Source: an uncultured Oscillospiraceae bacterium (GTDB lineage: Bacteria > Bacillota > Clostridia > Oscillospirales > Oscillospiraceae). From it: DNA of 64,000 bases. This document shows, one piece after another, positions 33,109-42,022 of this stretch. A program made the position numbers and the translations under genes. The stretch lies in assembly GCA_934591705.1 (NCBI GenBank), contig CAKTPM010000002.1:62001-126000 (forward strand). The letters run 5' to 3'. The notes beneath the pieces are model-generated. The model saw only the letters and a program-made list of their open reading frames with translations. It was not told where the DNA came from and did not search any database. Positions within the stretch are counted from its first letter, which is position 1; each line of letters starts with the position of its first letter.

Positions 33109-34161
33109 ATGAAGGAAAAACGCGTATTGGTAGCCATGTCCGGCGGGGTGGACAGCACCGCCGCGGCGGTGCTGCTGCAGCGGGCGGGCTACGCCTGCGA
33201 CGGGGCCATGCTCAAGCTCTACACCGACGAGAGCCGCTGCTGCTCCGCCGACGATGCCCAGGACGCCCGCATGGCGGCCACCCGCCTGGGGATGCGATTC
33301 TATGTATTCAACGAGCAGGCCCTTTTCCGGGAGAAGGTCATTGATGCCTTCTGCGGGGAATACCTGGCCGGGCGCACCCCCAACCCCTGCATCCTGTGCA
33401 ACCGGGCGCTGAAGTTCGGGGCCCTGATGGACCGGGCCCTGACTCTGGGCTATGACTACATCGCCACCGGCCACTACGCCCGGGTGGACTACGATGAAAA
33501 AGCCGGCCTCTACCGCCTCCTGCGGGGGCGGGACCGCCGGAAGGACCAGAGCTATGTGCTCTATCAGCTCACGCAAGAACAGCTGGCCCACCTCCTCTTA
33601 CCCATCGGAGACACGGATAAGGCCGCCGTCCGGGCCCTTTTGGCCCGGGAGGGTCTGGCCCTGGCCCAAAAGCCCGACAGCCAGGACATCTGCTTTATCC
33701 CCGACGGGGACTACGCCGCTTTTTTGGAGAAAAACGGCGCCGTGCTCACCCCCGGCGACTTTGTGGATGAAAAGGGCACCGTCCTGGGCCGCCACCGGGG
33801 CCTCCCCTGCTACACCCTGGGCCAGGGCAAAGGCCTGGGCATCGCCCTGGGCCGGCATGTCTATGTCACCGGCAAGGACAGCGCCCGGAACACCGTGACC
33901 TTAGGGGACAACGCGGCCCTCTTCTCCCGGCAGCTCACCGCCCGGGAGGTAAACTGGATCGCCGGAACGCCCCCGGCGGCCCCCATCCCCTGCACCGCCA
34001 AGACCCGCTACAGCCAGCAGGAGGCCGCCTGCGTGGCCACCCCCCTGCCGGAGGGCCGCCTGGCGGTGGAATTCGAGGATCCCCAGCGGGCCATTACCCC
34101 GGGCCAGGCGGTGGTGCTCTATTCCGGTGACGCCGTGCTGGGCGGCGGCACCATCGAGTGA
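33109..34161 (+). CDS. mnmA: tRNA 2-thiouridine(34) synthase MnmA
   Basis: 350 residues: PP-loop AMSGGVDSTAAAVLLQ at the N-terminus, catalytic Cys in NPCILCNRALKFG (about residue 90) and in SQDICFIPDGDY (about 190). It thiolates U34 of tRNA-Gln, -Lys and -Glu with sulfur from a cysteine desulfurase relay. ATG at 33109 follows GGGAGG. With mnmG in the same window, both branches of mnm5s2U34 synthesis are represented. Confidence 0.95.
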   Translation: MKEKRVLVAMSGGVDSTAAAVLLQRAGYACDGAMLKLYTDESRCCSADDAQDARMAATRLGMRFYVFNEQALFREKVIDAFCGEYLAGRTPNPCILCNRALKFGALMDRALTLGYDYIATGHYARVDYDEKAGLYRLLRGRDRRKDQSYVLYQLTQEQLAHLLLPIGDTDKAAVRALLAREGLALAQKPDSQDICFIPDGDYAAFLEKNGAVLTPGDFVDEKGTVLGRHRGLPCYTLGQGKGLGIALGRHVYVTGKDSARNTVTLGDNAALFSRQLTAREVNWIAGTPPAAPIPCTAKTRYSQQEAACVATPLPEGRLAVEFEDPQRAITPGQAVVLYSGDAVLGGGTIE

Positions 34162-34168
34162 GGCGCTT

Positions 34169-35089
34169 ATGAAAAAACAACATCTGGCAGCCGTGATCGC
34201 GGCGCTCTCTGCCTCTATGATCTTCGGCTTCACCTTCATGGCCTCCAAGGTGGCCATGGAATATGCAGAGCCCTCGGTGCTGCTGGCCTGCCGGTTCACC
34301 CTGGCCGCCGGGGCCATGGGGCTGGTGCGGCTCCTCTCCGCCGGGGCGGAACGCCGGGGCAAAAGAACGCCCTTCACCTGCCGCCTCCGGGGCAAGCCGG
34401 TGTGGAAGCTGGCGGTGCTGGGCGTGGTGCATCCGGCGGCCTACTGCCTGCTGGAGAACTACGGCATCCTCAACACCTCCTCCGCCGTGGCAGGGACCGT
34501 CTTAGCGGTGGTGCCGGTGTTCTGCATCCTCTTGGATGTGGTCTTTCTCCACACCCGGGTGACCCTGCGGCAGGTGCTGTGCGCCATCGGCTCGGTGGCC
34601 GGCGTGGCCATGGTGTCCGGCGGCGGGGAGATCAAGGTCTCTGCCCTGGGGCTTTTGTTCCTGGTGCTCACCATGATCACCGACAGCATGTACTACTTCC
34701 TCTCCAACCGGGCGGCCCGGGACTTCACCCCCTTCGAGATCACCTGGGGGATGTTCACCGCGGCGGCGCTGGTGCTGGTGCCGGTGGTGGCGGTGCAGTA
34801 CATAGGGCGCTATGACCTGCTTTTGCCCGCCCTTACCTCGGCGCGGTTCTGGATGGCCGCCGGGTACCTGGGGATCATCTCCTCCCTCCTGGGCTACGGC
34901 CTTCTGAACTTCGCCTCCGGCTACCTCACGGTGACGGAGACCTCCCTCTTTTCCAATGTCATCACCGTGGTGTCCATCCTGGCGGGGGTGTTCCTGCTGC
35001 GGGAGCCCTTCGGCCTGTGGCAGATCGCCGGCGTGGCGGTGATCCTCACCTGCGTGACCACCGCCAACCTGAAGAGCGGCAAGACATAA
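34169..35089 (+). CDS. EamA/DMT-superfamily transporter
   Basis: 306 residues with ten predicted membrane helices in two EamA repeats (ASMIFGFTFMASKVAMEYAEP in the first, SSLLGYGLLNFASGYLTVTETSLFSNV in the second). Such proteins export amino acids, nucleobases or other metabolites; substrate unknown. It begins 7 bp after mnmA and likely shares its transcript. Confidence 0.88.
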   Translation: MKKQHLAAVIAALSASMIFGFTFMASKVAMEYAEPSVLLACRFTLAAGAMGLVRLLSAGAERRGKRTPFTCRLRGKPVWKLAVLGVVHPAAYCLLENYGILNTSSAVAGTVLAVVPVFCILLDVVFLHTRVTLRQVLCAIGSVAGVAMVSGGGEIKVSALGLLFLVLTMITDSMYYFLSNRAARDFTPFEITWGMFTAAALVLVPVVAVQYIGRYDLLLPALTSARFWMAAGYLGIISSLLGYGLLNFASGYLTVTETSLFSNVITVVSILAGVFLLREPFGLWQIAGVAVILTCVTTANLKSGKT

Positions 35090-35100
35090 AAACGGCAGAC

Positions 35101-35142
35101 AAAAAGCTCCCCCGATGCCGAGGCATCGGGGAAGCTTTTTTA
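35101..35142. terminator. Bidirectional terminator between DMT and NSS genes
   Basis: Long stem AAAAAGCT(C)CCCCGATGCC/GGCATCGGGG(A)AGCTTTTT, with T tracts on both strands. Confidence 0.9.
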
Positions 35143-35174
35143 TTAAGTATTGCCTTTTGCCGGCCGATTTTTTC

Positions 35175-36605
35175 TCAGCCGAAGAAGGTCTTGATCTGGC
35201 CGTAGAGCACCAGGATCATGCACAGCGGGGTGACGAACTTCACGCAGATCTTCACGAAGCCGCCGATCTTGTACTGATAGCCCGGAGTGATCTCGCACTC
35301 CTCCTTGATGATGTCCTCCTTAAGCTCATAGCCGATCATCAGGGACATCAGCATGGCGCCCAGGGGCATCAGAATACCCTCGGAGATGCAGTCAAAGAAG
35401 TCCAGCCAGCAGTCGCTCCAGCCCGCGTAGGAGGACAGACCCAGCAGCTCCCAGGGAGCGATACCGGCGCCGCCCAGGCAGTCCACGCAAACCAGGGTGC
35501 AGCCCACGCCCACAGCGGCGGCGGCCAGCAGGGAGTACTTCTTGCGCATGTCGCCCTTGCCATTCTCGCGGGCCTTATCCACGAAGTGGGCCACGATGAC
35601 CTCCAGCAGGGAGATGGAGGAGGAAACGGCGGCGAAGACCACCAGGAGGTAGAAGAGGATGCCGAACAGAGCGCCCATGGGCATCTTGTCGAACACATTC
35701 TGCATGGTGATGAACAGCAGCTTGGGGCCGCCCAGCTCGCCGGTGGGATCCAGGGCGAAGCGGCCGGGGATCACGCACAGACCGGCCATCAGGGCCACCA
35801 GGGTGTCCATGATCACGATGAGCAGCGCGTTCTTGGTGAGGTTCTCCTTCTTCTGGAGGTAGGAGCCGTAGGTGATCATAGCGCCCATGCCCAGAGACAG
35901 GGAGAAGAACATCTGGCCGCCGGCGGTGGAAAGCACGGTGAGGAAGTCGGGGGCCTCGTCGATGACGCCGTTGGCCAGGGCCCAGCCGGGAACGAACATG
36001 TACTTCAGGCCGTTCACGGCGCCGGGAAGGGTGTTGGCGCGGATGATGCAGATGACCAGGATCACGAACAGAGCGGGCATACCCACGGAGCAGACCTTCT
36101 CGATACCGCCGCCGATACCGCCCATGACGATGATCATGGTCAGGGCCACGAACAGAAGGCCGTAGATGACGCCCTCAACGGGGTTGCCGAGGAAGGCGCC
36201 GAACACATCGCCGCCGCTCATGCCGTTGGAGCCGAAGCCGGCGTTGAAGAGGTTGCCCACATTCACCACCACATACTTCAGGCAGTAGCCGCCCAGTGCG
36301 CAGTAGAAGAACAAGATCAGGAAGGCGGACAAAATGCCCAGCCAGCCCAGCCACTTGAACTTCTTGGAAATGAGGTGATAGGCCTTCACGGCGCCGGCAC
36401 CGGTCTTACGGCCGATGGCCAGCTCGCCGATCATCACGATGTAGCCGCAGACCGCAGCCAGGATCAGGTAGATGATGAGGAAGGTAAAGCCGCCCATAGC
36501 GCCCATCTTATTGGGGAAGCCCCAGATGTTGCCCAGGCCCACTGCGCTGCCCACGGCAGCCATCAGGAAACCGAAATTGGATCCAAAGCCCTTTCTTTCT
36601 TCCAT
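35175..36605 (-). CDS. Sodium-dependent transporter, NSS/SNF family
   Basis: 476 residues, 11-12 membrane helices. The N-terminal helix has the family motif GFLMAAVGSAVGLGNIWGFPNKMG, with the unwound sodium/substrate-site region. Bacterial NSS proteins take up amino acids such as tryptophan, tyrosine or leucine with Na+. Combined with the NhaC antiporter it suggests reliance on a sodium gradient. ATG at 36605 after AAGGAGAG. Confidence 0.93.
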   Translation of the reverse strand: MEERKGFGSNFGFLMAAVGSAVGLGNIWGFPNKMGAMGGFTFLIIYLILAAVCGYIVMIGELAIGRKTGAGAVKAYHLISKKFKWLGWLGILSAFLILFFYCALGGYCLKYVVVNVGNLFNAGFGSNGMSGGDVFGAFLGNPVEGVIYGLLFVALTMIIVMGGIGGGIEKVCSVGMPALFVILVICIIRANTLPGAVNGLKYMFVPGWALANGVIDEAPDFLTVLSTAGGQMFFSLSLGMGAMITYGSYLQKKENLTKNALLIVIMDTLVALMAGLCVIPGRFALDPTGELGGPKLLFITMQNVFDKMPMGALFGILFYLLVVFAAVSSSISLLEVIVAHFVDKARENGKGDMRKKYSLLAAAAVGVGCTLVCVDCLGGAGIAPWELLGLSSYAGWSDCWLDFFDCISEGILMPLGAMLMSLMIGYELKEDIIKEECEITPGYQYKIGGFVKICVKFVTPLCMILVLYGQIKTFFG

Positions 36606-36659
36606 TGTTTTCTCTCCTTATTCACTCAAGTTACCGCCATGGAACTGCGGTACACAAAG

Positions 36660-36688
36660 AGTTTACTATGCCGCCGCCCCGCTGTAAA
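36660..36688 (-). promoter_or_regulatory. NSS transporter promoter
   Basis: TTTACA (36683-36688), a 17-nt spacer and TAAACT (36660-36665) on the minus strand. Confidence 0.65.
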
Positions 36689-36772
36689 TAAAAGAGCCCC
36701 CTTCTTAACACGCCCCTTACACGATATGAATTTTTCTTTATCCGCCCGTTATGGTTTTGTGAACAAAATCAC

Positions 36773-36801
36773 AAAAAACTCTCGCCTGGCGAGAGTTTTT
36801 T
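36773..36801 (-). terminator. Terminator of the two-component operon
   Basis: AAAAAACTCTCGCC/GGCGAGAGTTTTTT hairpin, T-rich on both strands. Confidence 0.9.
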
Positions 36802-36855
36802 GCAAAGTCCCTATAGATTTGTTTCTTTTGGCGAAAATACCGCTTTATCCCCCGT

Positions 36856-37563
36856 TCAGTCGCCCTCCCGCATGCGGTAGCCCACGGAAACCTCGGTAAA
36901 GAGGTACTCGGGGTGGGCGGGATCCTTCTCGATCTTCCGGCGGATGTTGGCCATGTTCACCCGGAGAATCTGGTTGTCGGTCTTGGCCTTGGGGCCCCAC
37001 AGCTCCCGGATGATGAAGTCATAGGTCAGCACCTTCCCGGCGTATTTGCCCAGGAGGGCCACGATCTTATACTCGTTGACGGTGAGCTTTACATTCTCGC
37101 CGTACATCAGCACCTGATGCTTGTCGTAGTCGATGGTCAGATCCCCGGTGGTGAACTTGCCGCTCTGGGCGATCTGGGGGTCGGAGAGGGTGGTGCGGGT
37201 GTGACGGATGGCGGTGCGGATCCGGGCCAGGAGCTCGGAGGTGCCGAAGGGCTTGGCGATATAGTCGTCGGCGCCGCAGTCCAGGGCCTCCACCTTGTCG
37301 CTTTCATGCTGCCGGGCGGACACCACCACCACCGGCAGGTTGGACCACTTGCGCACCTGGCGCAGGACCTCCATGCCGTCCATATCCGGCAGGCCCAGGT
37401 CCAGAACCACCAGGTCCGGGCAGTGGGAGCAGATCATGGTCAGGGCCTCCTCCCCGCTGCGGACCACGATGGCGTCATAGCCGTTGGCGGTGAGGATCAT
37501 GGAGATGAAATTGCTGATGCTCTGCTCATCCTCGACAATAAGTACCTTATCCTTGATTTTCAC
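36856..37563 (-). CDS. KdpE-like response regulator
   Basis: 235 residues. Receiver domain with the acidic pair in VEDEQS, the phospho-acceptor Asp in LVVLDLGLPDMDG and Lys in IAKPFG, then an OmpR/PhoB winged helix (about 140-235, ending VSVGYRMREG). Start choice: an ATG at 37572 is directly against the GGAGG, while a GTG at 37563 has 9-nt spacing and is preferred. It overlaps the 3' end of the kinase gene by 17 bases. Pattern is closest to KdpE, but the symbol is withheld because no kdpFABC pump genes are nearby. Confidence 0.86.
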   Translation of the reverse strand: MKIKDKVLIVEDEQSISNFISMILTANGYDAIVVRSGEEALTMICSHCPDLVVLDLGLPDMDGMEVLRQVRKWSNLPVVVVSARQHESDKVEALDCGADDYIAKPFGTSELLARIRTAIRHTRTTLSDPQIAQSGKFTTGDLTIDYDKHQVLMYGENVKLTVNEYKIVALLGKYAGKVLTYDFIIRELWGPKAKTDNQILRVNMANIRRKIEKDPAHPEYLFTEVSVGYRMREGD

Positions 37564-38680
37564 GGTCGTCATCCTCCATCGGTAATTCTATCACAAAGCG
37601 GGCGCCGCCACGGGGCGAAGCGTTTTCGCCGCGGATGGTGCCGCCGTGGGCCTCCACCACCGTTTTGCAAACGGAAAGGCCGATGCCCATATTGCGCTTT
37701 TTATCCCCCTGCTGACTCTGGTGCGCGCTGGCATCAAAGAGGTAGGGCAGCTCCTCCCGGGGGATGCCCGCGCCGTTGTCCTCCACCAGAATGCGGGCCC
37801 ATTTCCCGGCGTTCTCCAAGGTGATGTTCACCTCCGTGGCCCCCTGGGCGTGGAGGGCGGCATTCTCCAGCAGGTTCAGAAGCACCTGCTCCATCAAAAG
37901 CTCGTCCATGGGCACCAGCAGCACCTCCGGGGGCAGGTGCACATGCACCGGCAGCGTATGGTTGTGGGCGGAGAACTTGGCCGCGGCGCAGCCGATGACC
38001 TCCTCGGCCACGGCGTCGGTCTTGGTGACCTTGGCGTCGCCCCGGGCGCCGATGCGGGTGATAGACAGCAGGTTCTCCACAATGCGGATGAGCCAGCGGG
38101 CATCCTCGTTGGCGGAGGCCGTCAGATCATGGCGCTGCTGCGGCGTCAGGGTCTCCCCTTGCTCCAGGAGCACATCCGTGGCCCCTACGATGCCGGTGAG
38201 GGGGGTGCGGATATCGTGGGACACTGCCCGCAGGAGGTTGGCGTGGATGCGCTCGCGCTCTGCCTCCCGCTTGAGGGCGTCCAGCTGCTTGGCCCGGCTG
38301 GTGAGCATACCCGTGACCACCGAGATGAACATCATCACAATGAAGGTCAGCGGGAAGCCCGCCAGGGTGAAGCTGATCTCCCAATAGGGCTCGGTGAAGA
38401 TATAGTCCACGCACAGCACCCCGGCCACGGCGATGAGGATGCTGAAGAGGTAGCCGTCCGTCAGCAGGGCGGTGAGGAACACATCCAGGAAAAACAGCAC
38501 CGCCACATAGCTGGTGTCGCCGTGGGGGTCTACAGACCGCAGGAGCATGCACAGCACCACCGTCAGCAGGAAAAGCCCGCCGGAGACGATGAAGTCCCGC
38601 TGGGAATACAGCAGTCCCCCGTGGAAGACCTTGCGGCTTTTCGTCCAGCTCTCCGGCCAGCGGATCCGGTTTTTCTTCAT
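37547..38680 (-). CDS. KdpD-like sensor histidine kinase with DUF4118 membrane domain, lacking the KdpD N-terminal domains
   Basis: 377 residues. Four membrane helices (about 30-125) form the DUF4118 unit of KdpD, including HGDTSYVAVLFFLDVFLTALLTDGYLF-like sequence cut across positions 52-80. Then comes the H box AVSHDIRTPLTGIVGATDVL (about 153-172) and a complete ATPase domain (NLLENAALHA, DNGAGIPREE, GIGLSVCK). The USP and KdpD sensor domains at the N-terminus of true KdpD are missing. Partner of the downstream response regulator. A TATAAT -10 box (38723-38728, minus) lies upstream without a clear -35. Confidence 0.87.
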   Translation of the reverse strand: MKKNRIRWPESWTKSRKVFHGGLLYSQRDFIVSGGLFLLTVVLCMLLRSVDPHGDTSYVAVLFFLDVFLTALLTDGYLFSILIAVAGVLCVDYIFTEPYWEISFTLAGFPLTFIVMMFISVVTGMLTSRAKQLDALKREAERERIHANLLRAVSHDIRTPLTGIVGATDVLLEQGETLTPQQRHDLTASANEDARWLIRIVENLLSITRIGARGDAKVTKTDAVAEEVIGCAAAKFSAHNHTLPVHVHLPPEVLLVPMDELLMEQVLLNLLENAALHAQGATEVNITLENAGKWARILVEDNGAGIPREELPYLFDASAHQSQQGDKKRNMGIGLSVCKTVVEAHGGTIRGENASPRGGARFVIELPMEDDDRENQG

Positions 38681-38784
38681 ATGTATACCGCCTTTCGCCG
38701 GAAATTGACACCAATTTGATATATTATACCACCGCCGGGCGTTAAGATGTTGTGAAGATTTCGTTAAGAGGGCTCGCGGCTCTG

Positions 38785-38817
38785 AAAATCAATAGGGGGA
38801 CGGCGCCGCCGTCCCCC
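38785..38817 (-). terminator. tRNA-Gly terminator
   Basis: GGGGGACGGC/GCCGTCCCCC stem with a 3-nt loop, then TATTGATTTT on the minus strand. Confidence 0.75.
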
Positions 38818-38823
38818 TTCTTT

Positions 38824-38897
38824 TGGAGCAGGATACGGGAATCGAACCCGCCTCTTCAGCTTGGGAAGCTGACATACTACCGATGTACTAATCCTGC
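38824..38897 (-). tRNA. tRNA-Gly, anticodon CCC
   Basis: Acceptor stem GCAGGAT/ATCCTGC, D stem GTAC/GTAT with loop ATCGGTA, anticodon stem TCAGC/GCTGA with loop TTCCCAA, and T arm GCGGG-TTCGAAT-CCCGT. Discriminator T is followed by an encoded CCA. CCC reads GGG glycine codons. Confidence 0.96.
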
Positions 38898-38907
38898 GAA
38901 CGGGGGT

Positions 38908-38936
38908 ATTATAACACGGCTCAAAGGATTTTGCAA
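38908..38936 (-). promoter_or_regulatory. tRNA-Gly promoter
   Basis: TTGCAA (38931-38936), a 17-nt spacer and TATAAT (38908-38913) on the minus strand. Confidence 0.75.
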
Positions 38937-38991
38937 GGCATCTTTTGTCGCCTGGGGGCATAAGCTCTTAAAAAATAAGGAGGATGATGCC

Positions 38992-40134
38992 ATGAAGCGT
39001 TGGGTGATACGGGGTCTGGCGGCGGCGGGGGCGATGCTTTTGCTGCCGGCAAGGGCTCGGGCCGTGGAGCTGCCGGTGGCTGCCCCGTCTGCCATTTTGA
39101 TGGAAAAGTCCACCGGCGAGATACTCTATGCCAAGAACGAGCACGACCCCCTGCCCCCGGCCAGCGTCACGAAGATCATGACGGTGCTGCTGACCATGGA
39201 GGCCATCGACAGCGGGGCCATCGCCTATGAGGACACGGTGCGGGTATCCGCCTACGCCGCCTCCATGGGCGGCAGTCAGGTCTTTTTGTCCGAGGGGGAG
39301 GAGATCACCGTGGAGGAGCTTCTGAAGTCCGTTTGCGTCAGCAGCGGCAACGACGCGGCGGTGGCCCTGGCGGAGCATGTGTGCGGCGTGACGGAGCTTT
39401 TCGTGGAAAAGATGAACCTCCGGGCCAAGGAATTGGGCATGGACGATACCCGGTTTCTCAACTGCACCGGCCTCACGGCGGCAGGGCATGTGACCTCCGC
39501 CCACGACATCGCCCTCATGAGCCGGGAGCTTTTGCTGCACCACCCGGAGGTGCGGCGCTTCAGCACCATCTGGATGGACACCATCCGAAACGGCACCTTC
39601 GGCCTTGCCAACACCAACAAACTGGTGCGGTTCTATGAGGGCTGCACGGGGCTCAAGACCGGCTTTACCGCCGAGGCCATGTACTGCATCAGCGCCACGG
39701 CGGAGCGCGGCGGCATGGAGCTCATCGCCGCGGTCATGCACGCCCAGAGCGCCCAGAGCCGCAACGAGGACGCCAAGGCCCTTTTGAACTACGGCTTTTC
39801 CGCCTATAAGCTCTCCCGCATCCAGCCGGAGGAGCCCCTGGCCCCCCTGCCGGTGAGCGGCGGCACCGCCCGGGAGGTGGCCCTGTGCCTGGCGGAGGAG
39901 GACGCCTGGGTGCTGCTGGAAAAGTCCGCCGCCGGGGAGCTGCGCCAGAGCGTTTCCCTGCCGGAGGAGGCGGCGGCCCCCATCGAGCCGGGGCAGCCCC
40001 TGGGGGAGCTGACGGTGTCCGGCCCCGGCGGCACGCTGAAGGTCATCCCCATCCGGGCCGCCCAGGCCGTGGAAAAGCTCACCTGGGCAGGGGCCCTGCG
40101 GCAGGTGCTGGAGGCAGCCCTCTTCCGCCCTTGA
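38992..40134 (+). CDS. dacF: D-alanyl-D-alanine carboxypeptidase (DacF/PBP5 type)
   Basis: 380 residues: signal peptide (about 1-25, ending ARA), then a peptidase S11 domain with SxxK in ASVTKIM, SxN as SSGN and KTG as LKTGFT. The C-terminal beta domain and a short hydrophobic-amphipathic tail fit membrane attachment. It trims D-Ala from stem pentapeptides outside the cytoplasmic membrane. AAGGAGG precedes the ATG at 38992. Assignment to DacF rather than another S11 paralogue is by overall resemblance only. Confidence 0.88.
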   Translation: MKRWVIRGLAAAGAMLLLPARARAVELPVAAPSAILMEKSTGEILYAKNEHDPLPPASVTKIMTVLLTMEAIDSGAIAYEDTVRVSAYAASMGGSQVFLSEGEEITVEELLKSVCVSSGNDAAVALAEHVCGVTELFVEKMNLRAKELGMDDTRFLNCTGLTAAGHVTSAHDIALMSRELLLHHPEVRRFSTIWMDTIRNGTFGLANTNKLVRFYEGCTGLKTGFTAEAMYCISATAERGGMELIAAVMHAQSAQSRNEDAKALLNYGFSAYKLSRIQPEEPLAPLPVSGGTAREVALCLAEEDAWVLLEKSAAGELRQSVSLPEEAAAPIEPGQPLGELTVSGPGGTLKVIPIRAAQAVEKLTWAGALRQVLEAALFRP

Positions 40135-40159
40135 CTTTCCTTCGCGCGTTTGCTACAAT
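40131..40159 (+). promoter_or_regulatory. cysS promoter
   Basis: TTGACT (40131-40136, overlapping the dacF stop), a 17-nt spacer and TACAAT (40154-40159). Confidence 0.8.
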
Positions 40160-40165
40160 AGGCGC

Positions 40166-40399
40166 AGTCAAATAGCGCGTTGAGCGGGAAGAGTAGGCGC
40201 CGCCGCGCCGCCAAGAGAGAAGCAGTCATCGGCTGGGAGCTGCTTTGCGGTGTGGCGCCGAAGGTGCGCCCGGGAGCGCGGGGGATGTAAGATGCCCTCC
40301 GGCCGGCCGCCGTCACCGGGCCGCCATCGAGTGATAAACGAGAGTGGGACCGCGAAGCAATTCGCCTCTTGTGCCGCAGGGCACGAGGGGCGTTTTTTT
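40166..40399 (+). promoter_or_regulatory. T-box leader of cysS
   Basis: Stem I begins with GGGAAGAGTAGG. The likely specifier is TGC (40265-40267, in GAAGGTGCGCCC), a cysteine codon, which matches the downstream gene. The T-box core GAGTGGGACCGCG is at 40342-40354. The terminator stem (40363-40392) is followed by seven T. It fills most of the 308-base gap between dacF and cysS. Confidence 0.93.
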
Positions 40400-40442
40400 A
40401 TATCCGGAAAGTAGACATTTATTCATATAAGGAGAAATCACC

Positions 40443-41888
40443 ATGTATCTTTACAACTCTGCCACCCACAAAAAAGAGGAATTCAAGACCCACACCCCCG
40501 GCCATGTGGAGATGTACACCTGCGGCCCCACCGTGTACCACTTCGCCCACATCGGCAACCTCCGGTCCTACATCATGGAGGATGTGCTGGAGAAGTACCT
40601 GCGCTTTGCCGGCTACGATGTGAACCGCGTCATGAACATCACCGATGTGGGGCACCTGACCTCCGATGCCGACGAGGGCGAGGACAAGATGCTCAAGGGC
40701 GCCAAGCGCGAGCACAAGAGCGTCATGGAGATCGCCCAGTACTATACCGACGCCTTCTTTGAGGACTGCCGCAAGCTGAACATCAAGCGCCCGGATGTGG
40801 TGCAGCCCGCCACCGGCCTTATCGACGACTATATCCGCATCATCTCCCGGCTGCTGGAGAAGGGCTATGCCTATGCGGCCGGCGGCAATGTGTACTTTGA
40901 CACCTCCAAGCTCCAGCGCTACTACATCTTCAACGACCACAACGAGGAAGACCTCGCCGTGGGCGTCCGGGAGGGCGTGGAGGAGGACACCAACAAGCGC
41001 AACCGCAACGACTTTGTGCTGTGGTTCACCAAGTCCAAGTTCGAGGATCAAGCGCTCAAATGGGACTCTCCGTGGGGCGTGGGATACCCCGGCTGGCACA
41101 TTGAGTGCTCCGGCATCTCCATGAAGTACAACGGCGAGTATCTCGACCTCCACTGCGGCGGCGTGGACAACGCCTTCCCCCACCACACCAACGAGATCGC
41201 CCAGTCCGAGAGCTATCTCGGCCACCCCTGGTGCCCCCACTGGTGCCATGTGGCCCACCTGAACACCGAGGGCGGCAAGATGTCCAAGTCCAAGGGCGAG
41301 TTTTTGACCGTGTCCCTGCTGGAGGAAAAGGGCTATGACCCCCTGGCCTACCGCTTCTTCTGCCTCCAGAGCCACTACCGCAAGGGCCTGGTGTTCTCCT
41401 GGGAGAATCTGGACAATGCCGCCGTGGCGTACAACAAGCTCCTCACCCGCATCGCCGCCCTGAAGGACGAGGGCGAGGTGGACGGAGCCGCCTTCGCCGA
41501 GCTGAAGCAAAGGTTCACCGCCGCCATGGACAATGATCTCAACACCTCCATGGCCGTCACCGTGCTGTACGATGTGCTGAAGGCCAAGACCAACGACAAG
41601 ACCAAGCTGGCCCTGCTGGGCAGCTTCGACACCGTGCTGGGCCTGAAGCTGCTGGAAAAGGCCGCCGCTCTCCGCGCCAGGCAGACGGCGGCGCCAGCCG
41701 CCGGCGAGTTCGCCGTCATCAGCGAGTCCGGCGAGCCGGATGCCGGGGTGGAGGCGCTGATCCGCGCCCGTGCCGATGCCAAGAAGGCCAAGAACTTCGC
41801 CGAGGCGGACCGTATCCGCGATGAGCTGAGGGCCATGGGCATCGAGCTCACCGACATCCCCGGCGGCGCCAAGTGGAAGCGGGCCTGA
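40443..41888 (+). CDS. cysS: Cysteinyl-tRNA synthetase
   Basis: 481 residues. Class I motifs: HIGN in YHFAHIGNLRSY and KMSKSKGEFLTV. Zinc ligands are Cys of CGPTVY, Cys of HIECSG and His/Glu of FPHHTNEIAQSE. The C-terminal DALR-like helical domain is complete. Regulated by the T-box upstream; no other gene follows on this strand. Confidence 0.97.
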   Translation: MYLYNSATHKKEEFKTHTPGHVEMYTCGPTVYHFAHIGNLRSYIMEDVLEKYLRFAGYDVNRVMNITDVGHLTSDADEGEDKMLKGAKREHKSVMEIAQYYTDAFFEDCRKLNIKRPDVVQPATGLIDDYIRIISRLLEKGYAYAAGGNVYFDTSKLQRYYIFNDHNEEDLAVGVREGVEEDTNKRNRNDFVLWFTKSKFEDQALKWDSPWGVGYPGWHIECSGISMKYNGEYLDLHCGGVDNAFPHHTNEIAQSESYLGHPWCPHWCHVAHLNTEGGKMSKSKGEFLTVSLLEEKGYDPLAYRFFCLQSHYRKGLVFSWENLDNAAVAYNKLLTRIAALKDEGEVDGAAFAELKQRFTAAMDNDLNTSMAVTVLYDVLKAKTNDKTKLALLGSFDTVLGLKLLEKAAALRARQTAAPAAGEFAVISESGEPDAGVEALIRARADAKKAKNFAEADRIRDELRAMGIELTDIPGGAKWKRA

Positions 41889-41890
41889 CA

Positions 41891-41917
41891 CCGTAAAAAC
41901 CGTAAAAACCATAAAAA
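41891..41917 (+). repeat. Three tandem 9-bp repeats after cysS
   Basis: Units CCGTAAAAA, CCGTAAAAA, CCATAAAAA directly follow the cysS stop. Probably replication slippage in the 3' untranslated region. Confidence 0.85.
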
Positions 41918-41919
41918 TC

Positions 41920-41954
41920 GCCGGCGGCGGGGCCTGGATGACCCCGCCGCCGGC
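41920..41954 (+). terminator. cysS hairpin
   Basis: 13-bp stem GCCGGCGGCGGGG/CCCCGCCGCCGGC without a T tract. Termination may be completed by the T-rich hairpin that follows. Confidence 0.5.
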
Positions 41955-41961
41955 AGCGCAA

Positions 41962-41997
41962 AAAGAGGGCGGTTCCCGGCGGAGCCGCCCTCTTTTA
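41962..41997. terminator. Bidirectional terminator between cysS and ABC system A
   Basis: AGAGGGCGG(T)TC/GA(G)CCGCCCTCT stem flanked by AAAA and TTTT. Confidence 0.85.
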
Positions 41998-42022
41998 TGG
42001 CGTTTTTAGGGGACAGGACGCT

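Noticed and set aside
38752..38991. N-terminal extension of the D,D-carboxypeptidase.
   Set aside because: It would read through the tRNA gene; the signal peptide and SD fix the start at 38992.
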